Shown: positions 1 to 37,119, counted from the stretch's first letter. The stretch: 64,000 nucleotides of DNA from Cristatella mucedo (GCA_009760855.2 WPIO01000173.1:409501-473500), one strand, 5' to 3'. The notes: generated by a model not told the origin, from the sequence alone. Made by a program: numbers and translations.

Positions 1-264
1 GCAGCCAGCCTCGGCCCGGAGCGGCCGATCTTGCCAGGCGAAAAAGCGAGTGCAGCGGCGCACGCAACGCCAGCCTGCGCGTCGCTGGGTTAATTTCCCT
101 CCTTGCAAGTCGAGGTTATGAGTCAATGACGACGACGACGACGACGAGCCAGCAGGGTAGCGGGAGCAGGCGCCAAGGAAGCCTTCGCCGCGTCCAGCTG
201 CTGCTGCTGCTGCGAGCTCTCCCTCCCTCTCCCTCCCTCTCCCTCTCTCTGCCTGCTGCTGCTG
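1..264 (-). other. Septin 3' untranslated region (start of it)
   Basis: Sequence following the septin stop codon on the minus strand. It begins with CAG/CTG runs and a purine-rich GAGAGGGAGG tract, and contains a GAC/GTC triplet run near 126-148. I see no AATAAA signal before the window ends, so the transcript end probably lies outside. Confidence 0.6.
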
Positions 265-25628
<25,364 letters not shown>

Positions 25629-25790
25629 GGCACATTAAAGGACAGAGTAACGAGCCGCCTTAGCCGGAAGTCGGTACAGGCTTACATTCATGCGCGAACG
25701 GAAGCGCCCGACCCCACGTGAATGGCCCATTCCGCCGGGAAGGGCGGGGTGTAGAGGGGCGGAGGCGGTTTATCGGTTTAAGGAATTCGC
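25629..25790 (-). promoter_or_regulatory. Minus-strand CpG-type promoter of the septin gene
   Basis: GC-rich, TATA-less sequence just upstream of the short first exon. Motifs seen: CCGGAAGT (ETS core) at 25664-25671, E-box CACGTG at 25715-25720, GC boxes GGGCGGGG at 25742-25749 and GGGGCGGAG near 25756-25764. ETS plus GC boxes close to a start exon is typical of housekeeping animal promoters. The transcription start cannot be placed exactly. Confidence 0.5.
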
Positions 25791-26104
25791 ATAAAAATCA
25801 ACGTCGCTCGCACTGTTTCCCTCTGTCACCCCCCCCCCCGACGATACGGGCACATTTGCTCGACTAGAGAGCTTTAAGCAGTATGCGAAACTTAGTCTTA
25901 ACGGTCATCACACTGAGCGATAGCCGTCAATGTCGGCTTCCGCCACGCCTCTTAGCCGCCGGCCCCGGCGGTCGCCCGTACCGCGGTCAAGTCATCGCAG
26001 AAGCTGTAGGGCTCACATTTCCTTGGAATTTGCACCGCCCACCAAATTTCATCACACGCGTCAATCAATCGCTCCGGCGCCTGCCGTGACAGCCTGCTGA
26101 ATAG

Positions 26105-26235
26105 TATAGTAACGATAGTAATAATAATGATGATAATAATAATACATTTGCATGATGCCCTCGAAGAACTTTAGCTCTTTCTAGGCACTTTACATATGCC
26201 TTAAGGAAGAGAGATCGTACGATTAGTGGTAGCAT
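26105..26235 (-). mobile_element. LINE family A 3' fragment
   Basis: (ATA)n, GCCCTCGAAGAACTTTAGC and TTTCTAGGCACTTTACATAT: reversed family A end, upstream of the putative promoter. Confidence 0.75.
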
Positions 26236-26382
26236 GTGCCAGCCTCGCGAAGTCTCGCTCTCGAGCACCAGCCTCATCTAGTAGCGTGAGCTGGATTTCG
26301 GAAGCCGAAATCATGACGCGGCGGCCACTGGAAAATATCGGAAACTTTTCCCGTCGAGTGGCTTTTGAAGAGCAATTTAATA

Positions 26383-26890
26383 TAATGTATCTCCGTCTGC
26401 AACTCCACAAAGTCATACAGACCATGTGGGTGTTACGCAGGAGAGTTTTGTATAGCGCCTAGAGAGAGATTAAGTTCTCTGAGGGCGCTTTATCAAGTGA
26501 ATTATTATTATTATTATTATTATATAGCCCACTCACAGCCTAAGCGGCTTTCTGTACGCATTCGGTTGCCAACAGACTTCGTCTCACGCGACAAAGAGAA
26601 AGTGGGAAGCATAGCAGAGTCAGAAGATCAGTTGAGGTAGTGAGTAGCATGGAAGTAGCAGCTCAGGACCGCTGAAAAAGACGAGCCATAGTCGGCAGTA
26701 GGAGAGCTTGTTGTTGTCGTTGCCTAAGAATTGTGGAAGCGAGTTCCACAGTCTAGGACCTGCAGAGCTAAAGCTTCTGTCGCTAACTGTCTTTAAGCGA
26801 ATGAATGGGACAGCTAAATTATTGTCCACACAGGACCTGAGGGCGCGAACAGGCTGAAACAGATGCAGCAGTTCAGCTAGGTGTGAAGGG
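26383..26890 (-). mobile_element. LINE family B copy interrupted by a LINE A tail
   Basis: Reversed B end (ATGTATCTCCGTCTGC, GTGTTACGCAGGAGAG) to 26456, then continuing from 26523 through CACTCACAGCCTAAGCGGC into the conserved LAELLHLFQPVRALRS region. The interruption is the tail-only A copy at 26457-26522. Confidence 0.88.
26457..26522 (+). mobile_element. LINE family A tail-only insertion with target duplication
   Basis: Only the hairpin tail AGAGAGAGATTAAGTTCTCT, GAGGGCGCTTTATC and (ATT)n is present, inserted into LINE B. TATAGC flanks both sides (26451-26456 and 26523-26528) and is single in intact B copies. Confidence 0.88.
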
Positions 26891-27640
26891 AGTGCACAGC
26901 TCTCTCCTCGCGTCACGTCGTTGAGGAAGCAGCAGCGCATCGTTGCTAGGCGCGACTGGGAACGTTTTCGGTCGTTCTCGGTCGTTCGCTTTGCCAACCA
27001 CTCGGCGTAGCGAGTGAGAGCTCTAGAGAAGGCGGTCGAAGCGACGCGACGAGAATACCTGTGCAGCGATTCGCCAGCTGAACTCGCTCGGCGACGAGCG
27101 GCCCTGAAATTGCGACGGCACGTGGCGGAGGGGCGCGATAGCACGCCGCCACTGCCACCGGCCCAGTAAGCCTAGCTGAATAGTTGCGACGCGTATCCAT
27201 TTCGTTCTACATTCTACGCAGGATATTCGTAGTGGTCGAAAGAGAATAAACATTTCGACTGAGCTATTTCTTCGAACCACTTGTGTAACAACTCCAGCAA
27301 AGCTCCTTCTCTGGATATTACAATAATTTCTCTGCTCGTCAATCCTAGATTGGAAAAAAGCAGGGCATCCGGAAGTATGAGCGCAAGGGGGTTGGCGAAA
27401 GTCCTTTAAAACGGTGCTTCGATAAGCTCCCAATGGCAAGGTCGCGGTCGCGCCCACTGCTCGGCTTAATCCTGGCGACGCCTCTCTTTTTTTTATAGCT
27501 GCGACACGTTGGCTTCCGACGTAGCAGTTGGGGTTCAACTTATTGAAGGTGAAGGAGATTGCTGCGATAGAGGAGCATCAAATAGGTCGGTCGTGAACTA
27601 TGCGTGCCTGCCAACAGGAAAATGCGAGCTTAATACTAAT
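26890..27640. other. Flank upstream of the short first exon, nothing firm
   Basis: GC-rich to about 27200. Overlapping minus-strand frames (Arg-rich) lack a recognisable domain and splice-bounded structure. Confidence 0.35.
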
Positions 27641-27649
27641 AATGCTATA

Positions 27650-27830
27650 TGTAAATTTCGCTGTTTCCCTTTGCAGCAAATGTAAAGCCGCTAGAAAGAG
27701 ATTGAGTTCTCTGAGGGTGCTTTATCAAGTGCATTATTATTATTATTATTATAAAATGCCTAGAAAGGGATTTAGGTTCTCTGATGGTGCTAAACAAATG
27801 AATTATATTAATAATAATAACAACTATTAT
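27650..27830 (+). mobile_element. Two LINE-A-type tails in tandem
   Basis: First tail 27675-27757 (CAGCAAATGTAAAGCCGC, AGAGATTGAGTTCTCTGAGG, (ATT)n); second, more diverged tail 27757-27830 (ATGCCTAGAAAGGG, GGTTCTCTGATGGTGC, ACAAATGAATTATATTAATA), closer to the SINE D ending. Confidence 0.75.
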
Positions 27831-27924
27831 CATTAAATTTGCCTTAGTTTCAATGATAACTAAATCTTTTTTATATTCATTGATCATGTTCTTGAAATAA
27901 TCTCAATTGGTTAGTGCTAGATAG

Positions 27925-28265
27925 TAATAATAATAATAATACGTTTGATAAAGCGCCCTCAGAGAACTCGGGTCTCTTTCAAGGCGCTTTACAGTTGCTG
28001 CAAAGAAAGCTCGATCGAATGGCTAGTGGTAGCATGCTCAATAAACAACAAGACTAGCATGGCAGCATGCACAGTATCGGCACACATAGGCACATAAAGG
28101 GCGAATCGCAGGAACCCACTAAATGCTGTGATAAATAGGTGCATCTGTCGTTTGTTTTTCCTAAATGTGGACATGTCAGGAGATCTCGCGACGCAGGTCG
28201 GGAGTGGGTTCCAGGCTTTGGGAGCATGCGAACTAAGGGCGAGCTCACAGGGGCTGCAAAACTCA
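27925..28265 (-). mobile_element. LINE family A 3' part
   Basis: (ATA)n, GATAAAGCGCCCTCAGAG, GGCGCTTTACAGTTGCTGC, then CATGCTCAATAAACAACAAG and GTTCCAGGCTTTGGGAGC, in the family A order. Confidence 0.85.
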
Positions 28266-28297
28266 GCAGCAGCACGCAGAATTTCGCTACCGCAAAT

Positions 28298-28396
28298 GCG
28301 TATCGCTTAAGCTTGGAGTGAGCTAGAGCGAATTCTCCTGCGTAGCGTCCACTTTTGTGGAGCTACAGATGGAGATGGATTCCATTACATTACAAT
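28298..28396 (+). mobile_element. LINE family B tail-only copy
   Basis: TCTCCTGCGTAGCGTCCAC, GTGGAGCTACAGATGGAG and ATTCCATTACATTACA: the last hundred bases of family B. Confidence 0.8.
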
Positions 28397-28439
28397 GAAC
28401 AGTTCACACGGACTGGGGAGAAGCTGTGAGGAAAACTGT

Positions 28440-28870
28440 TAGTTTCATTTTAAATGTCAAGTCGGAGGGCGTCGTGATGTCAGTCGATAAAGGCTTCCAA
28501 GCTATGGGAGCATACGAACAAAAGCAACGGTCTCCAGAGAGATTTTAGGTAGGTGCAAGTCACAACTTGGAGTCAGAAGGCCGAGCAGTATAATGTGGAG
28601 CCTGATTTGGAAGCATGACGGATACGTATTTCGGAGCAGGAGACTGACGATTCGATCGTTTCCTTCGCAGCAAATGTAAAGCGCCTAGAGAGAGAACGTG
28701 TTGTCTGAGGGCGCTTTATCAAGCATATTATTATTCTTATTGTTATTAATGAAAGGACATAGCTTGAGTAAGATAACAACATCGAAGTCGATACGCTGCT
28801 TGGCAGTAAGCAGGTGCAGGTAATAAAGGGTGCTATTAGGCAGCTGAGACGTCTACGACAGGCAGACATA
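28440..28870 (-). mobile_element. LINE family A relic split by another A tail
   Basis: Reversed A body: GTTTCATTTTAAATGTCAAG to AGCCTGATTTGG, then again from about 28750 (AATGAAAGGACATAGC, GATACGCTGCTTGGCAG). Between them lies a plus-strand A tail, 28650-28745. Confidence 0.65.
28650..28745 (+). mobile_element. LINE family A tail-only copy
   Basis: CGTTTCCTTCGCAGCAAATG, AAGCGCCTAGAGAGAG, CTGAGGGCGCTTTATCAAGC and (ATT)n. Confidence 0.8.
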
Positions 28871-29565
28871 GCTGCATCGTTTTGTGCATTCGGGAAGCAT
28901 TTCAGTACAAGTAGAAAGACTTGTGAATAGTGAACCACAATAGCCAACAGGAATAAAGGCAGCTTTTTTACGAGGCACTTGTACATTGGATGGGGCCCTT
29001 AGATATTTGGGTAACACAGCACGCGGAATAATATCAAATGCGATAACCAATTTTCCCTGTTAAGCATGGTGCCGTAGAAATGAAACAATTTAATTGCGGC
29101 CATAAAAAACGTACCACAAACCCAAACATTCCCTGAGCATCCGCATGAAACTCGGCTTTTACCAAAATATTTTATTATCGATGTTGAGAATTTCCGTGTT
29201 ACATAGATGACCTTTTGGACGGCAAAAACTATTCTTTGACCGCCTTGGGATCTTGAAGGGTGATCAGGAGCGTGTGCTAAAAGGACTTGGGCTCAGAGGT
29301 CTGAGTTCGTAGCACCAAAGTACTGCTTACTGTCTCTTCCACACCGCAAGCTGTTTGAGCTTTGAGGAGGCTTGAAGCTTAGGAACACCAAACTCTTTTA
29401 GTCGCAGATGTTTTCAAAAGTCGCAGATATATAAATCGCACGCCCCCTTCTGCAGCATGTGCAAGCACGCGAAAGCGCATACACGAACACATCAACACAC
29501 ACACACACACACACACATATATGTATTTAAATATATAAAGATAGTAGTGTATGTTTATATGTATA
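28870..29565. other. Unassigned sequence with a CA/TA patch
   Basis: No recognised exon. A (CA)n run lies at about 29493-29515 followed by TA-rich sequence. Confidence 0.4.
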
Positions 29566-29569
29566 TATC

Positions 29570-30215
29570 TTAATAGGAATAATAGTAAATTTGTATAGAG
29601 CCGTCATGGAACTTTCCTTATATGTAAGCACTTAACAGAGGCATAGTGGCAACGTGTCGGATGTCAACAATCGCATTATTGTTAGAGGTAGCATGCAGAT
29701 TGTCAATATGTAAACATCGTTAGCCCAAACATGCACAGATTCAGCACTCATAAGCACAAAAAGGACAAATCACAATAGTTCATTAAATGCTGTGATAAGC
29801 AGTGCGTTTTAAGCTTCTTTTTAAATGATGTCAAGTCAGGTAATGTCGAGACGTCTGTCAGGAGTGAGTTCCAGGCTTTGGGAGCATACGAACTAAAGGC
29901 ACGATCTCCAAAGGATTTGAGGTTCTTACAATGTGTAGCGAAATGATTTGATTCAGAAAACCAGGTAGTACAATGTATAGTCTGGTGGGAGTGTAGATCT
30001 GTTAGATAGCCTGGAGCCAGAGAATGACAGAACCTAAAAGTTAGTGACAAAACCTCGAAGTCAATGTACTGCTTGAGTTGGAGCCAATGCAGGTCGGTGA
30101 GAAATGAAGCAATGTCGAACCTGCTACGCTTACGACAGGCTAGTCTAGCTGCAGAGTTCTGCAAAAAGTGGCAGACCACATGGCAGTGAGTTACAGAAGT
30201 CGAGATACATACCTG
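29570..30215 (-). mobile_element. LINE family A copy, 167-codon stretch open
   Basis: Reversed. On the minus strand the RT C-terminal region is readable: FLQNSAARLACRKRSRFD, FLTDLHWLQLKQYIDFEVL, SLAPGYLTDLHSHQT, FGDRAFSSYAPKAWNSL. One of the more intact A copies by reading frame. The tail at 29578-29640 is diverged. Confidence 0.85.
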
Positions 30216-30299
30216 CAAGTATGTATGTGCAAATGCCATATATCTATACATATAAATTTATATATATTTACATGCCTAACAATATACTTACGTAATTTA

Positions 30300-30835
30300 A
30301 CACTTACAGCTGGTGCAAAACCGTGCAGATAGACTTAGCTGTCGTAAATATAGAGACTGCCTAATTGCACCACTCCTTACCGACATGCAATGGCTGTCCA
30401 TCAAGCAAGTGTAACTTCAAGGTTCTGGCACTAATCCTTAGAGTCTATTTATTCTCTTGCACCTGCTTACTTACCCATAATGCTTCCTAATCAGGCTTTG
30501 CACCTTACCAATGGCTGTGCTGACTCACGTCCTTTAAGCTGTGCCACTAACCAACTTTAGATATCTCAAAGAATTACCGAAGACCGTGCCTTGAGTTTGC
30601 ATGTTGCAAAAGCCTTGAAACCAGTGCCAACTGACGTCACGACATTCCCCTGCATCGATGGCATTTAAGCTAAAAACAGTCCTTTCCTTCACTGCCATTG
30701 CTAAGTCCGTATGAATAGTCTTTTTGATGCTTACGAGTGCTCACTATGTGCATGTTATCACTAATCAACTGACAGGCTCCTTTTTTTAGCATGTGTAAAG
30801 ACCCTAAAAAGGAGATTTAGCTACATTTGTGTAAA
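30300..30835 (+). mobile_element. LINE family A copy, decayed
   Basis: CTTACAGCTGGTGCAAAACC, ACATGCAATGGCTGTCC, GTAACTTCAAGGTTCTGGC in family order, ending in a weak tail AAAGGAGATTTAGC. It faces the copy at 29570-30215. Confidence 0.7.
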
Positions 30836-31039
30836 CAACGCAAAGAAAAATAAATTGAGGCCTGGCAGAATGCAAAGATAACTGCAGATATAGTTGACGC
30901 CAACTAGGCTGAGCCATGAGACACAACCGACCCATTTAATGCTAGTCTTTCGGAAGGCAATCTCCTTCACCTCCTTGGGCGAATGCCCCTTGCCTGCCCC
31001 CTCTGGCTCTGCCACTAAGCCTTGATCTAATTACCTCTG

Positions 31040-31215
31040 GGTCTTAGCCCGTAGGTAAGATGCTTGCACTTCACATACTCAGGTCGGGGGAGGCGAGGGG
31101 GGTTTGAGTTCCATAGAATGCAATCCTTTATTGACCAATTCAAAAGGTGGCGATGGCAACTAAAAGGCTTCCCCTGCCACTATATAAATTAGGCTTTCTA
31201 ATCAGCCGACCCTTA
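31040..31215 (+). mobile_element. SINE family C copy
   Basis: TCTTAGCCCGTAGGTAAGAT (A box region), GGTTTGAGTTCCATAG (B box), GCAATCCTTTATTGACC and the body to ATTAGGCTTTCTAATCAGC. Confidence 0.75.
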
Positions 31216-31224
31216 GCTTCTTTT

Positions 31225-31345
31225 CAGTGTGCATGTCACCTCTAACCACCTAGACATGCTTCCTTTGCAACACATTCAAAGTGCCCCGAAAGCAATTAGG
31301 ATCTACGAGGGTGCTATGCAAATTTATTCGTATTATAACAATTAC
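31225..31345 (+). mobile_element. LINE family A tail copy, decayed
   Basis: GCATGTCACCTCTAACCACC, TTCCTTTGCAACACATTC and a tail GTGCTATGCAAATTTATTCG. Confidence 0.6.
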
Positions 31346-31479
31346 TTTTACTTTAAAGTCTATAGGCTTGACTATGCTAATAACAGCAGAATGTGTGACC
31401 TCGGTCGAAGCTCACCCAGCTTCTGACTAAATATTATAATTATTTGCATGCATAAAGACCTCAGTGCCTCAACGAGGTG

Positions 31480-31590
31480 GTGCAGCACCAGACACAAAGG
31501 CTATGTCTTGCCGTCAATGGCATTTGAACCCGAGAGTCCTGCTCAAACCAATACGAGGGCCATGCCAACTCACCCTTGTTTGACTGCCAA
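31480..31590 (-). mobile_element. Possible third tRNA-derived SINE (family E)
   Basis: Reversed it reads GAGTTGGCATGGCCCTCG (A-box-like) and CGGGTTCAAATGCC (B-box-like) at tRNA-like spacing, without the C or D body. Only one copy was noticed. Confidence 0.35.
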
Positions 31591-31649
31591 AGCTCTGCAG
31601 TGGACTAGGAGGCCCCTCTTGCTGAGACTTGCCAGTCCTTTGTGCATCG

Positions 31650-32360
31650 GTCGTTGCTAGCTGAATTGGCTAACTGGGCTCTGCTGTCGCCAATTGGCAA
31701 CTTGTACATTAGATTGCAGCTACATAATGCCAGCGGCCACAGATCCACATGCTTCTTCTTCAATTCCCTCCTTCCTTTCCCTCTAGCTTCCTTTCCTTGC
31801 CAGTTGCCAGGTGGTCAAGTGTGTGTCCAGTCGCCCGATCGGTGCATGTCCACTAATACCAGCCAGTGTTGCAAAGCTACCTAATAGGATGCGCTTAAGA
31901 GCCCCTTAAAAAGCTTGGGGGGGGGTGAGGGAGGTTGAGGGATTGCATGGCCCCACTCTCTCTCTCTCTCTCTCATTCCCTCTCCCAGTCAAGGGCTGCA
32001 CTGGTTCTGCACTGCCTTTTTCACTTGGCCGAATTTGAATTGTCAATGTTGTCCTTAGCTCGGCTGCTGGCCTTCTCTGTTGACCATCAGTGCAGATCCT
32101 ATTTCCTTGCTTGCTCACTACAGTGATCTGAGTAAACATGTCGGGCTGCTGCTGCTGCTGCTTCACTGATCACGAAACTTTAATCAATCTGGCAGTCAGG
32201 CCTAGCCGGCATACGACCGCCACAGGTCTCCAGGCTTCCATGCAACCCCTGGACAGCTCTGTTTTTAACAACTCCTTCTGGCTGGTGACCTCAAGCTGAT
32301 CCTAGCCTTGATCCTTTCCTCCTGACTGCCAGAATCACAATACTGCTCCCTTCACCTCAC
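31650..32360. other. Unassigned sequence with CT and CTG runs
   Basis: (TC)n at 31955-31974 and (CTG)n at about 32144-32162. No exon recognised. Confidence 0.45.
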
Positions 32361-32362
32361 TG

Positions 32363-32505
32363 GCTTGGCCCAGTGGTTAAGGTGCTTGCCTGGACCAAGG
32401 TCCCAATGTGAATGCCTAACATGAATAGCGAGTCCCGTTGCATATGCAAAACACCTAAGTAGAGATTAAGTTATATTGGAGCGCTATGCGAATGAATTAC
32501 ATTTT
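32363..32505 (+). mobile_element. SINE family D copy
   Basis: TGGCTTGGCCCAGTGGTTAA (A box), a disrupted B box, AAAACACCTAAGTAGAGATT and GCGCTATGCGAATGAATTAC. Confidence 0.75.
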
Positions 32506-32509
32506 TATT

Positions 32510-33065
32510 TTTTTTCCATGTATGTGATGATGCGATTGATTTTAGATTCCATCCAGTATTCCTGTGCAGCTGCTGCTGCCACTCGTCTGCTGTTGCCCCA
32601 GAAGCCACTGCCACTGCAGCTGCAACCCCATAGCTGCACCCCATAGCTGCACCCCATAGCTGCCTCGTTGCTGTGATTTGTTCCTCTGCTGCTTTATTCG
32701 GTGTCAGAGCCGCTGCTCTGCTCGGACCACTACTGCCACTTTGAATGATGACTACATGACCAGCTGAAATCCTGGCCACGAAATCGGCGCCTTTAAATGC
32801 AGCGATGTCTAAGCGGGTTTCTGATAGGCAGCGAAAGCTGTGCAAACGTTTCGATCGGTGCGATGCACTCTGACTTCGTTGAAAAAGATCACCAGCCAAT
32901 CACCAGTGTAAATCAATCACCAGTGTAAGCTAAGCCTTATGCATTTACTGGCTGAAATCTTTGGTTGCCTGTGTGTCATAGCAGTGGCCTGCTATTGGCT
33001 GGCATGTGTCGGAGCAGTGGCCTACAATAAGAAATTCCAGACGACTCCTCTTGAAACTGAAAACT
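32510..33065. other. Unassigned sequence
   Basis: A short tandem of AGCTGCACCCCAT (about 32632-32655, with a partial copy before it) inside a CTG-rich stretch. No exon recognised. Confidence 0.4.
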
Positions 33066-33069
33066 TGAA

Positions 33070-33750
33070 ACTCCCGTCTTGACTTCTGTAACTCACCACT
33101 TGCTGGCCTACCGGCATGCGCAATCAGGCGATTACAGCTGGTGCAAAGCTCTGCAGCTAGGCTTGTCTGTCGTGAGCTTCGCAGTTGCCACATCACACGA
33201 CTTCTTGCCTACCTGCGATAGCTACCAGTCAAGCAACGGATCGACTTCAAGGTTTTGTCACTCACTTTTCGGTCACTTCATTCTTAGGCTCCAGCCTATC
33301 TCTCAGATCTACTCCCTCACCAGGCCAAGCATCGTACCACCTGCTTTTCCGAATCCAACAGTCTACCAATACCTCGTACAAACCTCAAATCCTTTGGAGA
33401 CCATGCATGTAGTTCGTATGCTCCCAAAGCCTAAAACTCACTCCCGACTTTTATCACAACATCCCCTGACTTGACCACATTTAAAAATAACTTAAAAACA
33501 CCTATTTAGTACAGCATTTTGTGGGTCCTTGTGATTCGTTTGTAATGTGCTTATGAGTGCTGACACTGGCTGCCACTAACCACATTTGCATGCCGACTGT
33601 GTGCATGTCACCCCTAACCATGTTATTCATGTTTAGCAAGCATAATATTACTCACGTTCAATCGCGCTTCCCTTTGCAGCATACGTGAAGCGCCTAGAGA
33701 GAGATTGAGCTCTCCGAAGGCGCTTTTCAAGTGCATTATTATTATTAAAC
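33070..33750 (+). mobile_element. LINE family A copy
   Basis: Plus-strand RT C-terminal remnants (LTSVTHHLL, LSVVSF/AARLVC frames), TTTAGTTCGTATGCTCCC-type sequence, CAGCATACGTGAAGCGCC, a clear hairpin tail and (ATT)n. Confidence 0.85.
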
Positions 33751-33884
33751 TGAAGTGAGCTGAATCGGCAAGATATCACGGCCATTCATTATTGTGGCTC
33801 CAGATTTGAGAAGGCCAGGAACCGATTAGGAGATAATCCTTCGCCGAGGGTGAATAAAAGCTGCAGCCTTGAGATAGGCAGGCA

Positions 33885-34082
33885 ATTGTGTTTGTGCATG
33901 CTGACACTGTGCATGCTGCCATTAATAGCACTTGCATGCTGAGCCCATGCATGTCACCTCTAACCAAGTTACTCATGTTGTTCATCAAGCATGATACCAC
34001 TCATCATTCGATAGTGTTACCTTTGCAGCAAATATAAAGCACCTAGAAAGAGATTGAGTTCTCGGATGGCACTTTAACAAGT

Positions 34083-34118
<36 letters not shown>

Positions 34119-34120
34119 GT
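33885..34120 (+). mobile_element. LINE family A 3' fragment
   Basis: TGTTTGTGCATGCTGACAC, CATGTCACCTCTAACC, CAGCAAATATAAAGCACC, AGAGATTGAGTTCTCGGATG and (ATT)n. Confidence 0.85.
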
Positions 34121-34124
34121 TCCG

Positions 34125-35205
34125 GAGTTGGCTAAGGCATTTGACCTTATTTGAGCTCTAGTCTACCAAGCCATTGGTTTCTGTCATGGCTAGTTTTGAA
34201 AGCCTGTAACTTCCTGATGCTGCCAAGAGACATATCTAAATATAACTTCCTGATGCTGCTCGTCATCGCTGCCGTGTTCTTTCTATTGTTGGCATGCTTA
34301 TGCATATTTGTGCAGCACCTACAAGTCGCTAGCTGTCCTACAAGGTTCAGACGTCACCACTATTTGCCGCGAGTTAGCAGAGACTAGCACCGTTACGAGT
34401 GCCGTGTTTGCGGCCTAGCTGTGTGAAGTGGAGGCCGAACACAACCTCTGTAACAGTCCAGAGACCACAATGATAGCAACATGTCATGCCCCAGCACGAG
34501 GTTCTTCAGCATATTTTACTGACTGTGTATACAATAGTGTACTGTCAGACCCAGCATTGGGCACTTTTTTGCAAAGACAAATAAATCTTGCTATTAACTG
34601 AGGCTGGAGAGCTGCTGCAAAGGGCAAGTGTACCAGGTGGCTTACACCTCAGCCAACTACTTTCTTAGCGGGTTAAATATCTGCAGAGGTCTGGCAGGCT
34701 CTGCTGTGGTACTCCCATGGGCATGGAACAGCATGAATAACTAGTGGCATAGCCCTTGAAAATCACTGTTACTGTGCACTTGCACTCGCCTGCATGAGTA
34801 TCAACAGTCAATACCGGCTAAAACAGGGGACGATTCTGCATACTTTTAATATGCAACTTTTAACTGCATAGCAGTGCACACTCTCGGGCATGCTTTGATA
34901 AGGGTACTACGGCCAAAGTAGCTACATGCATTTGTGACCTTGCAACTATACTACTGCAACCAATCTTTGTGAGTCTTCCTGCCTGTGCAATGCTGCAACT
35001 AATGGAATGCTTCGAAAGGCTACAAACAACAATGCTTAGAACTGCTATGAGTTAGTGGTTTGGCTCAGCCAATCAGATGTGGTTACGTACATCTATGGTT
35101 GCTACCCTAAGGAAATTCACAGCCCACAGCTGAATGGTATGGGTGATACAGGATAATCAACGATTTCTGTACTAGATTAGTAAACTTCTTTTGCTAGAAT
35201 TGAAT
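34125..35205. other. Unassigned sequence
   Basis: No recognised repeat. A hydrophobic short frame at 34151-34387 has no splice or homology support. Confidence 0.4.
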
Positions 35206-35207
35206 TT

Positions 35208-35313
<106 letters not shown>

Positions 35314-35314
35314 G

Positions 35315-35795
35315 CCTAGTAGCAATAAAAAATAATCATATATTTAAGCCCAGTTAAGCTCAGCGCTCCCGGTCTCCTCCAACTTACAATGTTTTATTCT
35401 GTATTATTCATTCTTGTGTGTGCATGATTCAGTGCATGTTAATTAACCGGGGTTCTACTATCCAGTGTTCCCAAGTGTCATCTTGTGAGCTGCTGCATGC
35501 TGATCTAAATACGGTACTGGTGTGCTTTTTCATGCTTGTCTCTGCAAGATACTTTGTATGTCTTTAACTCTAGGTAATTGTTTCCTTGCATGAGGTTGTT
35601 TAGCAACTGAATACAGATTTGGCTCTCGGAGATCACCATCCAAGCGACTTGGCATTATCATGATACAAATTCGGAGAGAAATTAGCACAACATGCATCTG
35701 AAACTTGTTGGCTAGGGCTGTCAGTAATGCTGTTCAAGCTTCTCCCATGGTTTCATTTGGTGGATATGGTACTTTACAAACTTCCTCCGATTTAT
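35315..35795. other. Unassigned sequence
   Basis: Nothing recognised. Confidence 0.35.
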
Positions 35796-35799
35796 TTTA

Positions 35800-36170
35800 A
35801 TAACAATAATGAAAAATTTGATATTGCACCCTCAAAGAACTCAATCAGTTTCTAGGCACTTTACATTTTCTGCAAAAGAAGCACGATCGAATGGTTCGGT
35901 GGAGCATACTCAATAAACAATGATAAGTACATGGTTAGGGAGGTCGGCATGCAATTTTGGTGAGTGGCAGCATGCACAGTGTCAGCATGCATATGCACAT
36001 CAAGGACGAAACACAGGGACCCAACGCTGTCATAAATATATGCGTTTGTAATTTCTTTTTGAATGTGGACAACTCAAGAGATGTCGTAGCACAAGTTGGA
36101 AGTGAGTTCCAGGCTTTGGGAGCATACCAACTAAATGCATGGTCTCCAAAGGATTTTCAGAAATCTATCA
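35800..36170 (-). mobile_element. LINE family A 3' part
   Basis: Reversed tail ATATTGCACCCTCAAAGAAC, CTAGGCACTTTACATTTTC, then CAATAAACAATGATAAG and GTTCCAGGCTTTGGGAGC. Confidence 0.8.
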
Positions 36171-36354
36171 TACGAGGAATTTACAAATACATTTTTAACG
36201 TACAACCTACACTGCATTATGCTAGTATAATCATTCCATTCATTATTTTCAGCATCTATGATGCAATAACAACAAAACAGCAGGTAAGATGTGGTTTCCC
36301 CAACACTGCCCATTGTTCTGACAGTGCCTTTCAATGATGCACAGGATTACTAAC

Positions 36355-36550
36355 AATAATAATAAAAATAATAATACATTTGGTAAAACGCCATCAGAGA
36401 ACTCAATCTCTTTTTAGGTGTTTTACAATTGCTGCAAAGAAAGCGAGGTCGAATGGTCAGTGGTAGCATGATCAATAAACAACAAGAATAACATGATTAG
36501 GTTGACATTTAAAGGGTCAGAATGCAAGTATGGTTAGTGGTAGCATGCAC
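36355..36550 (-). mobile_element. LINE family A 3' fragment
   Basis: (ATA)n, TAAAACGCCATCAGAG, TTTTACAATTGCTGCAAAG, GTAGCATGATCAATAAAC. Confidence 0.8.
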
Positions 36551-36689
36551 AATGTTGAATTCAAAAACTCATTTTATTCGTACTGATATCCACATTTAGT
36601 GACTTCTCGCTGCTAAGCTACCCTGATAACGCTTAGCTTTAACGTAGAAGCATAAGCCAGTTTTACCTTTGTTCCGGAAGTAAACAAAT

Positions 36690-36691
<2 letters not shown>

Positions 36692-36733
<42 letters not shown>
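36692..36733. repeat. (CA)n microsatellite
   Basis: Uninterrupted CA dinucleotides. Confidence 0.97.
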
Positions 36734-36734
<1 letters not shown>

Positions 36735-36974
36735 CTAGATGCACTCAGACCTGCTTGGTGCTTGCTGGCTAAGCGTTATCTTAATTTAACAAAAAACAGC
36801 TACCGAGTTATTAAAAATATTATAAAACAAAAATAATATAAAAAGGTAATAAAATAAAAGCAGCTCCCGAGTGCTGCACTCGTGGCAACCACAAGCTTGC
36901 ACGAGGTTGCCAATTGAACACGAGTTAGTTTTTCAGACTTAACTTAAATGATGCATTTAAAATACTAAAATAGT

Positions 36975-37115
36975 ACAATTTATTATTCATTCGCCTAGTG
37001 CCTTGACAAAACTTAATCTGAATCCTAGGACTCTTGCATATACAGAAGGACGTGAACTCACGACCTTGGCGGTCAACGGCAAGCAGCCTCAGCTAGTCTT
37101 GTAAAAGACTGCTAC
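36975..37115 (-). mobile_element. SINE family D relic
   Basis: Reversed: TTCATTCGCCTAGTGCC, AAACTTAATCTGAATCC, GTGAACTCACGACCTTGG (B box side), then a damaged head. Confidence 0.6.
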
Positions 37116-37119
37116 AAGC

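Noticed and set aside
34151-34387. Small membrane protein
   Set aside because: Hydrophobic 78-codon frame with no homology, splice boundary or promoter; chance frame.
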